In this document: positions 16,401 to 23,777 of the stretch, piece by piece
Layout of the letters: each line of letters begins with the position of its first letter
Numbering within the stretch: position 1 is the first letter of the stretch
DNA from: Sphingomonas sp. CCH9-E2
GTDB taxonomy: Bacteria; Pseudomonadota; Alphaproteobacteria; Sphingomonadales; Sphingomonadaceae
NCBI RefSeq assembly: GCF_001557215.1
Contig: NZ_LSJM01000241.1
Coordinates: 1-42,050 of the forward strand
Length of the DNA stretch: 42,050 bases
Direction of reading: 5' to 3'
Program-made: the position numbers and the translations under genes
Notes under the pieces: generated by a model
Told to the model about the DNA's origin: nothing
What the model saw: only the letters and a program-made list of their open reading frames with translations
Database searches by the model: none

Positions 16401-16811
16401 GCGACACCGCCGGTGCCGACCGAACCGGACGCACCCGCCAGATCGCTGCGCGTGCTGGTCGTCGACGATGATCCGCGCATCGTCGCGGCCAGTGTCGCGT
16501 TGCTCGAAGCGCTCGGCCATCGCGCCATCGGAGTCGTCAGCGTGCCTCAGGCGCTGTCAGTGGTCGATCCGATCGATGCCGCACTGGTCGATTATCAGCT
16601 GGGCGCGGAGATGACCGGGCTTGGCCTGATTGCACAGCTCCGCACGCGTCGCGCCGGGCTCGCGGCGCTGCTCCTGACGGCCGAAACCGGGTCTGAGGTC
16701 CGGGCGGAGGCGGCGGCGCTGGGCGTCGATGTGATTGCCAAGCCGGCCGACCCGGCCGCGATCGAGGCCTTTCTGCGCCAGGTCTCAGCCGCGCAGGTCG
16801 ATGCCGAGTGA
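13452..16811 (+). CDS. Transporter-linked hybrid sensor histidine kinase (SLC5-PAS-HisKA-HATPase-REC, CrbS/MxtR-like)
   Basis: The protein is 1119 residues. The first half (about 1-490) is a sodium:solute-symporter-like domain of about 13 membrane segments, opening with SLHVASLVALALIVVMFAVA and YCTSWTFYGAVGSA. A PAS_7-type region follows (about 610-725, FENVEAGISVVDADLNLVAWNSRYLDLF), then a coiled coil, the phosphoacceptor motif AASHDLLQPLHAARLF with His774, an ATPase domain with DTGVGI and GLGLGLALVRRI, and a receiver domain with Asp1047 in ALVDYQL. This order matches CrbS/MxtR kinases, which with a LuxR-type regulator control acetate and related carbon use in Vibrio and Pseudomonas. The convergent gene just downstream is such a regulator, overlapping by 27 bases. 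Another ATG at 13464 would shorten the protein by four residues. Confidence 0.92.
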   Translation: MHGSMSLHVASLVALALIVVMFAVAAIVERNAAGSADARLRLRAYTLALGVYCTSWTFYGAVGSAVRDGWSYLPIYAAPIILLLAAPRFLRRLAEAVAEERATTVSDFIAARFGHDIVVARLVTTIALLGTIPYIALQLRSIGAALSIVSGADVSVPAMLVAAPLLAIFAALFGARRFELAGRSEGLVYAIALESAIKLLALLLVAAIAVLVIANADAAAMQAGLARFQQSFRADRMSLEVAIIFLIAMPAILVLPRQFYMGLVEARHPDDLVRARFGLAGYLAVMAVVILPIALAGTMLLDPGVSPDVYVLELPAAQGHSLVLAAALLGGVSAAASMAIVDSTALATMVSNDLLFPTLVRRRMLSSANASGAMGQRMLVLRRATILGIMLLGLAWALLVSSQDSLASIGLIAFAAMAQFVPHFILAATGKGRDALAARASLTTGLIVWLYTLALPPVLPDGVMVALKGSVADPTNLLGIGAATPLTHGVIWSVGANLLVFGVIAARGLNRPTFPRMFGGERLISNQRDLVQLTGSFVGHEQAERAFSDIDPAAAVDRRSAGRARALIAQVVGASSARALVASALAGGKLSVHDVARLLDEGGASLQFSRKLLASTFENVEAGISVVDADLNLVAWNSRYLDLFDYPPGMVYVGAPVADLIRHNARHGDFGDGDIEMHVRKRLAHLRNGQPHQFERLRHDGKTIKTVGGPMPGGGYVMSFTDISEEARMRAALRTTLNELERRVEQRTGELRQANARLAEADRDKTRFLAAASHDLLQPLHAARLFTRALSRDATPGQSGLLNQVDAALLAAEDLLRSLLDISKFDAGGVTPDPVPIALGPFLTELADSFRPMAADKGLALRLAQLRGAVRCDAGLLRSVLQNIVGNALRYTVAGGVLIGVRRRGAFWRIDIVDTGVGIAPSQLSDIFAEFTRLGTVETEGLGLGLALVRRIVPLIGGQLDVRSRPGHGSCFSLSLPAHDAVVATPPVPTEPDAPARSLRVLVVDDDPRIVAASVALLEALGHRAIGVVSVPQALSVVDPIDAALVDYQLGAEMTGLGLIAQLRTRRAGLAALLLTAETGSEVRAEAAALGVDVIAKPADPAAIEAFLRQVSAAQVDAE

Positions 16812-17411
16812 GCGCGCGACCAGCGCCGCTTGAGTCCGCGTCCGCACATCGAGCTTGCGCATGATCGCGGTCATATGAACCTTGACCGTCGCCTCGCTGA
16901 TGTCGAGGCGGTGGGCGATCTGTTTGTTGAGCTGTCCATCGAGCACCGCCAGCAGCACCTTGAGCTGCATCGGTGTGAAGCTCGCGACGGTTGCGCGGAC
17001 CTGATCGACCGGCTGGTCCGGTGCGGCGGTCGGCGACGGGACCGGACCGGCAAGCGCGGTGGCGATCGCCGCCTCGATCGCATCGAGATCGCTGCCCTTG
17101 TCGAGATAGCCGATCGCGCCGAACGCACGCGCCTGTGCCGCTGCCTCGGGGCCGGAGCTCGACACGACCAGGATCGGCACCTCCGGACGCTCGGCATGGA
17201 GCAAGGCGATGCCCGAATAGCCGATCGCGCCGGGCATTTTCAGATCGAGCAGGATCAGCGTCAGCCCCTGAGCGTGTGCCGCGGCGGTGGCAGCGGCGTC
17301 CAGCGTGCCGGCTTCATGGATGACCGCCTCGGGCAGGACATGGTGCACGGCCAGGCGCAATGCCTGGCGAAACAGGGGATGGTCGTCAGCGATGAGAACG
17401 GATTGCGTCAC
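16785..17411 (-). CDS. NarL/LuxR-type response regulator (CrbR/ErdR-like)
   Basis: The protein has 208 residues: a receiver domain (SVLIADDHPLFRQALR, phosphoacceptor Asp56 in LILLDLKMPG, Lys in YLDKGS) and a C-terminal LuxR helix-turn-helix (FTPMQLKVLLAVLDGQLNKQIAHRL, SEATVKVHMTAIMRKL). The start is GTG at 17411, preceded by GGAGGGA about ten bases upstream. Its 3' end overlaps the 3' end of the transporter-linked kinase by 27 bases, tail to tail. The pairing as sensor and regulator is inferred from position and from CrbS/CrbR-type systems. The divergent gene is an MHS transporter, a likely target. Confidence 0.92.
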   Translation of the reverse strand: MTQSVLIADDHPLFRQALRLAVHHVLPEAVIHEAGTLDAAATAAAHAQGLTLILLDLKMPGAIGYSGIALLHAERPEVPILVVSSSGPEAAAQARAFGAIGYLDKGSDLDAIEAAIATALAGPVPSPTAAPDQPVDQVRATVASFTPMQLKVLLAVLDGQLNKQIAHRLDISEATVKVHMTAIMRKLDVRTRTQAALVARSLGIDLRG

Positions 17412-17645
17412 GCCTGCTTCCCTCCACAGCGCGAAGACCTAATGCCGAACAGTCGACAAGTCACGCAATCCGGCACATTTTCCCGGACAATCGCGCCTCC
17501 CCGCGCGGCAATTCGGTACGGCATGATGTCATACATCTACGACCTATGTCGTAATGACATTCCGCGCCACCGCGGCCATGATCATCCCCGCCTCGAACCG
17601 CGCCTGCGGGATAGAAGGCGGATCGATCAGGAGAGTTGAGCGCGC
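17412..17645. promoter_or_regulatory. Intergenic region between the response regulator and the MHS transporter, with a nested palindrome
   Basis: This 234-base gap holds a two-tier inverted repeat at 17526-17560: outer arms ATGTCAT (17526-17532) and ATGACAT (17554-17560), inner arms TACGAC (17538-17543) and GTCGTA (17548-17553) around CTAT. A five-base bulge, ACATC, breaks the symmetry on the left. As DNA it is a candidate operator, plausibly for the adjacent NarL-type regulator; as RNA it would fold into a 13-bp hairpin. A Shine-Dalgarno AGGAGA lies before the transporter ATG. I see no short gene here. Confidence 0.55.
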
Positions 17646-19313
17646 ATGGCGACCCAGGCCCCGGACTTGCCCAAGCACCACAAGGCGACCCAGAGTGAGA
17701 AGCTGGTCATCACCGCTTCGTCGCTGGGCACGGTGTTCGAATGGTATGATTTCTACCTCTACGGGCTGCTCGCGACGATCATCTCGGCGCAATTCTTTTC
17801 GGGCGTGAATGAGACGACGGGCTTCATTTTCGCCCTCGCCGCCTTCGCCGCCGGGTTCGCAGTGCGTCCGTTCGGCGCGCTGGTGTTCGGACGGATCGGC
17901 GATCTCGTGGGACGCAAGAACACCTTCCTCGTCACCATGGGCCTGATGGGCTTTGCGACCTTCGTCGTCGGTCTGCTCCCGTCTTACGCCACGATCGGCG
18001 TGGCGGCGCCGGTGCTGCTGATCCTGATGCGGTTGATCCAGGGCTTGGCACTGGGCGGTGAATATGGCGGCGCTGCGACCTACGTTGCCGAGCATGCGCC
18101 GAACAACAAGCGCGGCCTTTACACCAGCTTCATCCAGACGACCGCGACGCTCGGCCTGTTCGCGGCATTGCTCGTCGTGATCGGCACCCGCACCATCGTC
18201 GGCGAAGAGGCGTTCAAGGATTGGGGCTGGCGCGTGCCGTTCCTCGTCTCGATCATCCTACTGGGCGTCTCGCTATGGATCCGGATGCAGCTCGAAGAGA
18301 GCCCGGTCTTCAAGAAGATGAAGGAAGAGGGCAAGACGTCGAAGGCACCGCTGACCGAAGCGTTCGGCAAATGGGGCAACCTCAAATGGGTGCTGATCGC
18401 GTTGCTCGGCGCGGTCGCGGGGCAGGCCGTGGTCTGGTACACTGGCCAGTTCTACGCGATGTTCTTCCTTGAAAAGATGCTGATGGTCGATGGTGCGACC
18501 ACCAACATCCTGATTGCTATCGCGCTCGCCATCGGGACGCCATTCTTCATCTTCTTCGGCTGGCTGTCGGACAAGGTCGGGCGCAAGCCGATCATCATGG
18601 CGGGCTGCGCGCTCGCGGTGCTGACCTATTTCCCGGCGTTCCACGCGCTGTCGTCGGCGGCCAACCCGGCACTGGCCCGCGCCGCGGCGACCGCACCGGT
18701 CACCGTGGTGACCAACGATGCCGACTGCTCGCTGCAATTCGATCCGGTCGGCGGCAACAAGTTCGACAGCAAGAGCTGCGACATCGCCAAGGCGTTCCTC
18801 GCCAAGAATGCGATCAGCTATAGCTCGGTCGAAGCACCGGCGGGCACGATCGCGCAGGTGAAGATCGGCGAAGCAACCTTTACCGCGCCCGATCCGGCGC
18901 GGGTGACCGGTGCCGATCGCAAGGCCGCGATCACCGCGTTCCAGGGCGAGCTGAAGGCTGCGCTGACGACGGCGGGCTATCCGTCCAAGGCCGATCCGGC
19001 GGCGATCAACAAGCCGCTAGTGGTGGCGATCCTCACCTGGCTCGTGCTGCTGGTGACGATGGTCTATGGCCCGATCGCGGCGATGCTGGTGGAGCTGTTC
19101 CCGACCAAGATCCGCTATACGTCGATGTCGCTGCCCTATCATATCGGCAATGGCTGGTTCGGCGGCTTCCTGCCGACCACCGCCTTCGCGATGGTCGCGG
19201 CGACCGGGGATATCTATTACGGCCTGTGGTATCCGATCGTGGTCGCCGGGCTGACCCTGATCGTGGGTCTGCTCTTCCTGCCCGAAACGTTCCGCAAAAA
19301 TATCGACGAATAG
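17646..19313 (+). CDS. MHS-family (proline/betaine-permease-like) MFS transporter with a periplasmic loop domain
   Basis: The 555-residue protein has the metabolite:H+ symporter signatures: TVFEWYDFYLYGLLA at the first span, FGRIGDLVGRKNTF in loop 2-3, LIQGLALGGEYGGAATYVAEHAP at spans 4-5 and FGWLSDKVGRKP in loop 8-9. Between the later spans there is an insertion of about 100 residues (roughly 335-455) that is hydrophilic and contains only two cysteines, C361 and C378, which may form a disulfide. This makes the protein about 100 residues longer than typical MHS transporters. It probably imports a small organic acid or osmolyte; the substrate is unknown. It is divergent from the CrbR-like regulator and may be controlled by it. 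It may also feed the downstream operon, 78 bases away, though that has its own likely operator. Confidence 0.88.
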   Translation: MATQAPDLPKHHKATQSEKLVITASSLGTVFEWYDFYLYGLLATIISAQFFSGVNETTGFIFALAAFAAGFAVRPFGALVFGRIGDLVGRKNTFLVTMGLMGFATFVVGLLPSYATIGVAAPVLLILMRLIQGLALGGEYGGAATYVAEHAPNNKRGLYTSFIQTTATLGLFAALLVVIGTRTIVGEEAFKDWGWRVPFLVSIILLGVSLWIRMQLEESPVFKKMKEEGKTSKAPLTEAFGKWGNLKWVLIALLGAVAGQAVVWYTGQFYAMFFLEKMLMVDGATTNILIAIALAIGTPFFIFFGWLSDKVGRKPIIMAGCALAVLTYFPAFHALSSAANPALARAAATAPVTVVTNDADCSLQFDPVGGNKFDSKSCDIAKAFLAKNAISYSSVEAPAGTIAQVKIGEATFTAPDPARVTGADRKAAITAFQGELKAALTTAGYPSKADPAAINKPLVVAILTWLVLLVTMVYGPIAAMLVELFPTKIRYTSMSLPYHIGNGWFGGFLPTTAFAMVAATGDIYYGLWYPIVVAGLTLIVGLLFLPETFRKNIDE

Positions 19314-19348
19314 CGGGAGGGCGCAGGGTCGCTTCCTGCACCGCCAGA

Positions 19349-19362
19349 TGACACCGGTATCA
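19349..19362. promoter_or_regulatory. LacI-type palindromic operator candidate
   Basis: TGACACCGGTATCA is a 14-bp dyad centred on CG with one mismatched pair, the size and form of LacI/GalR-family operators. It lies 30 bases before the TonB receptor ATG, in the only sizeable gap of that operon. No LacI-family gene is in the window, so the regulator would be encoded elsewhere. Confidence 0.45.
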
Positions 19363-19391
19363 AGAAGTACAGAGAATTGGGGAGAGACCAG

Positions 19392-22300
19392 ATGACCAAC
19401 TTCGCACGAGCGGCTCGTATTGCCGCGGTCAGTTCGACAGCATGGCTCGCCATTGCGCTGGCCCCATTGGCCTATGCCCAGACCGAGGCGACGCCTGCCG
19501 ATGAACCGGAGGCGGAGGAAGAAGTCGTCGTCACCGGCATCCGCACCTCGCTCGAAAATGCGCTCGATATCCGTCGCAAGGCCGACGTGATCCTCGACGG
19601 CATTTCCGCCGACGATATCGGCAGCACCCCCGACCTCAATCTCGGCGAAGCGCTGCAGCGTATTCCGGGCGTCCAGATCAACCGCTCCGCCGACCGGCGG
19701 GACGCGTCGATCAGCGTGCGTGGGCTTCCCAGCCAGTACACCAAGACGACCGTGATGGGGCAGAGCATCGCCACGCCGACCTTCGGCACGCGCGGCAACG
19801 GCAACCCGTTCGGCATCTTCGACGCGGCGATCTTCAGCGGCGCGGATGTTATCAAGTCGTTCACCGCCGAGATCCCGGCGGGCGGCCTCGCCTCCAACGT
19901 CGACCTGCGCCTGCGCTCGGCCCTGTCGCGCAAGGAGGGGTTCGTCGCGCGCGCCGAGCTGCAATATGAAGAGACGACCGAGGACGCCAATCCCGGTTAC
20001 TTCCTGTCGGCGGTCAAGCGCATCACGCCCAATTTCGCGGTCTATGCCACCGGCTCCTACGCCAAGCAGAGCTTTCGCCGCGACACGATCCGGGTCAATT
20101 CCTACACCTCCTTCACCCAGGCCCGCCTTAACCAGCTGGCGGCGACCAACCCCGCTTTCGCGATTCCCGCGACCGATGCCGGCGGCGTGCCCAACGATGT
20201 CGTCTTCCCGTCGGAAGTGCGCCAGATTTCACAGACCAACCAGGGCTATCGCCTGTCCGGCGGCGCGGGGATGGAGTGGGAGATTACGGACACGCTGAAG
20301 GCGCGCGTCGACGGCATCTACACCCGCCGCGACCTGTCCGACGCGAATCTCGACCTGCTGATCGCCTTTCCGCAGGATGCCACCGGCATCGTCACCCCGC
20401 TGTCCGCCCCCGTCTCGCTGGGCACGTTCGATCGCGGCTCCAACGGGTCGGTCGAGAATGTCTATGTCGTCAACCGTATCGCCGCGAGCGACTTTGCGAT
20501 CCCGATCGGCAACCGCAACTTCCCCTCGATCGACCAGAGCTGGGCGATCTACCCGCAGGTCAATTTCCGCAACGACGATTGGGCGGTCGATTTCGTCGGC
20601 ACCTGGTCCAAGGCGGTCGGCGACAAGCGCGAATTCCTGTACGAGCAGCGGATCCAGCCCAATACCGGTCGCGCCGACATCAATGGCGACGGGATCGATG
20701 ACGGCACCAACGGCGCCTATGCGGTCATCGACACCGGCCTCGGCAATTATGGCAACTTCCTGTTCGACCTGACTGTCCCGAGCGCCCTGCTCGATGTCGG
20801 CAACGGCACCTATTCGGTCAGCGCGGGCAACGCGATCCAGGCGCGCAACTCGACCCGCCCGCAAAATGTCGTCTTCACCGCCAGCGGCAATGGCGTGCGG
20901 GTGAAGCGCGACATGCTCGCCGCCGACTTCAAGGTCGAGCGCTTTGTCGATTTCGGCCCGTTCACCAGCGTCAAGGTCGGCGCCTATTATCAGCGTGAAA
21001 CCGCGGATCAGACCTTCCAGGAAAATGCCAATATCGGCACGCAGCTCAACAATCTGACCAACAACATCTTCCGCCTGAACGACGCCGTCACCTCGGGCGG
21101 CACCTTCTTCGGCGGCGGGGCGCCGGGGGCGGAGTTCGGCAATTTCTATTCGCTCAACATCCGCAATATCGAAGCCGCGATCTACCCGGTCATCAGCACC
21201 GTGCCGCCCGGCGTCACCTTCGCACCGACCGCGGCGCAGTTGGCGGCATTCTTTCCCGAGCTGACTCCGGCAGCGCGCAGCCGGATCACTTATGCCAACA
21301 TCCTCGCGCTCGCGCCGCGCAACTCGCTGACCGGGTTCATCCAGCGCTTCCCGCTGAACCGGGTGGAAGGCCAGAACTTCAATTCCGAACGCGACAATCT
21401 CGAGCTGTTCGCGATGACCAAATTCGACCTGGAGCAGTGGAAGGGGATCCCGCTGCGCGGCAATATCGGCATGCGCTATGTCCGGTCGAACCTGTCGGGC
21501 GTCACGCGCGACCAGGCGCTCGAATTCTATACCGCGCTCGGCTTTACCCAGGCCGATTTCCGGCCGGGCTATTTCCTCCCGCCCGAACCCGCGACGGGCA
21601 AGTACAGCGCGTGGCTGCCGTCGGCGAACCTGGTCTATGAGATCACGCCCAAGCTGGTGGCCCGCGCGGCCTATTACGAAACCTTCGAGGCGTTCGATCT
21701 CGTCGAATTCAGCCCCGCCCCGACCCGCATCCTCGAGGATGTCGATCCGGAAGCCGGCGACACGGTCAGCGCGGTGCGGATCGACGTCAACCGCTTCGGC
21801 CTGCAACCGCGCAGCTCGCGCGCGTTCGATCTCGGCATCTCCTGGTACAACCGCCCAGGCAGCGTGATCGCGCTCGGCTATTTCAACAAGCGGGTGACGA
21901 ACGACATCCTCACCCTCAATAATTTCTGCCCCGCGGGACAAAGCTTCACGATTGAGGGGCAGACCTTCGGCCCGCTGTTCATTGACGGCTCGGGCCGGTG
22001 CCGGATCAATCAGGGCAATCCGATCGAAACCGCGAACCAGCGCATCACGATCAACCAGATTGTGAACAACCCCGACGCGATCACGGTCAACGGCCTGGAA
22101 TTCCAGATCCAGCAGCGGTTCGACTTCCTGCCCGGCTTCCTGCGCAACACCGGCGGCGTGTTCAACTATACCCGTGTCCGCTCGGGCGGGGCCAATGGCA
22201 CCAAGCTCTACAATGTCGCGAACGATACCTACAACATCATCGGCTATTATGAGGACCGGCTCGTCCAGCTGCGCATGGCGTACAATCATGCGTCGGAAAT

Positions 22301-22529
22301 CGAGCTGGCCGGCGGATCGACCTTTACCGGCAGCGCCAGCCGCGTGCGACCGCGCGGACAGCTCGACTTTTCGGGCGCGCTCAAGCCGAGCAAATGGCTC
22401 GAACTGCGGCTGGAGGTGTACAACATCACCAATTCGCGGCGCGAGGAATATGAGGGCGACCCGCGCCTCAACCGCGTTGCCGATTTCGATGGCCGGACAG
22501 GGGCGCTCAGCGTGACGGTGAAGTTCTGA
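19392..22529 (+). CDS. TonB-dependent receptor (Xanthomonas/Caulobacter type, TIGR01782-like)
   Basis: From ATG 19392 (GGGGAGAG upstream) the protein is 1045 residues. A signal peptide ends near LAPLAYAQ. The plug domain follows, with VVVTGIRTSLENALDIRR, DDIGSTPDLNLGEALQRIPGVQI and SVRGLPSQYTKTTVMGQSI, the pattern of the large TonB receptors common in Caulobacter, Xanthomonas and sphingomonads. The C terminus ends in the beta-barrel signature GALSVTVKF. It would take up a carbohydrate-type ligand across the outer membrane. It is followed, with a one-base overlap (TGATG), by an alginate-lyase-fold enzyme and then an acetylesterase, so an acetylated uronic-acid or related glycan is the likely cargo. 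An in-frame TTG at 19377 is an unlikely start. Confidence 0.93.
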   Translation: MTNFARAARIAAVSSTAWLAIALAPLAYAQTEATPADEPEAEEEVVVTGIRTSLENALDIRRKADVILDGISADDIGSTPDLNLGEALQRIPGVQINRSADRRDASISVRGLPSQYTKTTVMGQSIATPTFGTRGNGNPFGIFDAAIFSGADVIKSFTAEIPAGGLASNVDLRLRSALSRKEGFVARAELQYEETTEDANPGYFLSAVKRITPNFAVYATGSYAKQSFRRDTIRVNSYTSFTQARLNQLAATNPAFAIPATDAGGVPNDVVFPSEVRQISQTNQGYRLSGGAGMEWEITDTLKARVDGIYTRRDLSDANLDLLIAFPQDATGIVTPLSAPVSLGTFDRGSNGSVENVYVVNRIAASDFAIPIGNRNFPSIDQSWAIYPQVNFRNDDWAVDFVGTWSKAVGDKREFLYEQRIQPNTGRADINGDGIDDGTNGAYAVIDTGLGNYGNFLFDLTVPSALLDVGNGTYSVSAGNAIQARNSTRPQNVVFTASGNGVRVKRDMLAADFKVERFVDFGPFTSVKVGAYYQRETADQTFQENANIGTQLNNLTNNIFRLNDAVTSGGTFFGGGAPGAEFGNFYSLNIRNIEAAIYPVISTVPPGVTFAPTAAQLAAFFPELTPAARSRITYANILALAPRNSLTGFIQRFPLNRVEGQNFNSERDNLELFAMTKFDLEQWKGIPLRGNIGMRYVRSNLSGVTRDQALEFYTALGFTQADFRPGYFLPPEPATGKYSAWLPSANLVYEITPKLVARAAYYETFEAFDLVEFSPAPTRILEDVDPEAGDTVSAVRIDVNRFGLQPRSSRAFDLGISWYNRPGSVIALGYFNKRVTNDILTLNNFCPAGQSFTIEGQTFGPLFIDGSGRCRINQGNPIETANQRITINQIVNNPDAITVNGLEFQIQQRFDFLPGFLRNTGGVFNYTRVRSGGANGTKLYNVANDTYNIIGYYEDRLVQLRMAYNHASEIELAGGSTFTGSASRVRPRGQLDFSGALKPSKWLELRLEVYNITNSRREEYEGDPRLNRVADFDGRTGALSVTVKF

Positions 22530-23761
22530 TGCGGAGCGTCGCACTCGCAGGATTGCTGCTTGCAGCAGCGCCCGCGGCTGCAGCGCCCGCGCTGGCCCAG
22601 TGCAAGGGGGCTGACGGCTATCTCGCCAGCGGCCAGCGCACCTTTCTGTGGCGGCCCGAATGGCTGGCTGCGCAGCGTGCCGCCGCCGCCAGCGACGCCG
22701 CGCTGCGCCAACGCTTGATCCGCGGCGCCGATGCAGCGCTGCGGCGTGGGCCCTACAGCGTAACCGACAAGCCTCGCGCGGCAGGCAGCGGGGACAAGCG
22801 CGATTATCTGTCGATCGGCCCCTATTGGTGGCCCGACGCGTCCAAGCCCGATGGCGAACCGTATCGCCGCCGCGACGGCGAAGTGAACCCGGAACGCAAT
22901 GGCGGCCGGTTCGACGTCCAGCGGCTCGGCGCGTTCAGCCGCGATGTTGAGACGCTGGCTCTGGCGTGGCACGCGACCGGCGATGCGCGCTATGCCGAAC
23001 ATGCGGCAAAGCTTCTGCGCGCCTGGTTCGTCACCCCGGCGACGCGCATGAACCCCAATCTCGATTATGCGCAGGCCGTGCCGGGTGCGTCGGCGGGGCG
23101 TCCTGAGGGAATCATCGAAGCGACACGGCTGGTCCCGGTGATCGAGGCAATCGGCGTGCTTGGTCCCAGCAAGGCGATCAGCGCGGCGGACCAGCGCGCG
23201 ATCGAAAGCTGGTTCGGCGACTTCGCAACTTGGATGGCGACCAGCCCGAACGGCAAGGGGCAGCGCGCGGCCAAGAACAATCACGGCGTCTATTACGACG
23301 CGCTGCTCGGCCAGTTCGCGCTGTTCGCGCGGATGGACACAGTAACGCAGCGGCTGACGCAGGATTTTCTGACCCGCCGTCTCGGCCCGCAAATTGACAC
23401 AGCCGGCACCCTTCCCGCCGAAACCGCGCGCACGCGCAGCTGGCATTATTCGGCCTTCACGCTCCGCGCCGGGGTCCAGATGGCGATGCTGGGCGAATGC
23501 GTCGGTTTTGATCTATGGCAAGGCGATGCAAAGGCCAATCCGCTGCGACGGGGGGTCGATTACCTCGCTGGCTATCGCGCCAAGCTCGACGCCTGGCCGT
23601 TCAAGGATATAGATCTGGCAGATGCCGGTCGCCGCTCCCGTGCACTGGTCGAGAGCGACACGATGCTGACGCTCGCCGCCTGGGGATTCCGCGACGCGCG
23701 ACTGATGCCGCCGGAAGTCCCTGCAGCCGATGCCGGCTGGCTGATCCCCTATCCCCGTTGA
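22529..23761 (+). CDS. Secreted alginate-lyase-family (PF05426-like) polysaccharide lyase
   Basis: The protein has 410 residues with a signal peptide ending near APALAQ (about 24). Family features are SIGPYWWPDASKPDGEPY (about 92-110), LARxW-type helices, LDYAQAVPGASAGRPEGIIEATRLV, and the active-site block KNNHGVYYDALLGQ with Asn250-Asn251-His252-Gly253 followed by Tyr255/Tyr256. In the PL5 alginate lyase A1-III, Asn and His in this block and a later Tyr perform beta-elimination. The ATG overlaps the TonB receptor stop by one base. The true glycan may not be alginate, because this fold also acts on other uronate polymers. Length and motifs look complete. Confidence 0.85.
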   Translation: MRSVALAGLLLAAAPAAAAPALAQCKGADGYLASGQRTFLWRPEWLAAQRAAAASDAALRQRLIRGADAALRRGPYSVTDKPRAAGSGDKRDYLSIGPYWWPDASKPDGEPYRRRDGEVNPERNGGRFDVQRLGAFSRDVETLALAWHATGDARYAEHAAKLLRAWFVTPATRMNPNLDYAQAVPGASAGRPEGIIEATRLVPVIEAIGVLGPSKAISAADQRAIESWFGDFATWMATSPNGKGQRAAKNNHGVYYDALLGQFALFARMDTVTQRLTQDFLTRRLGPQIDTAGTLPAETARTRSWHYSAFTLRAGVQMAMLGECVGFDLWQGDAKANPLRRGVDYLAGYRAKLDAWPFKDIDLADAGRRSRALVESDTMLTLAAWGFRDARLMPPEVPAADAGWLIPYPR

Positions 23762-23777
23762 CCGATCGGGAATGACC

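Noticed and set aside
20229..22544. A 771-codon open frame opposite the first TonB receptor, and similar long antisense frames at 1790-3133, 5252-6502, 6003-7733, 31510-32973, 36009-38081 and 38945-40588
   Set aside because: Their products are rich in Arg, Ala, Asp and Gly with no recognisable domain. They mirror the GC-biased third position of real genes on the other strand and lack operon context or ribosome sites.
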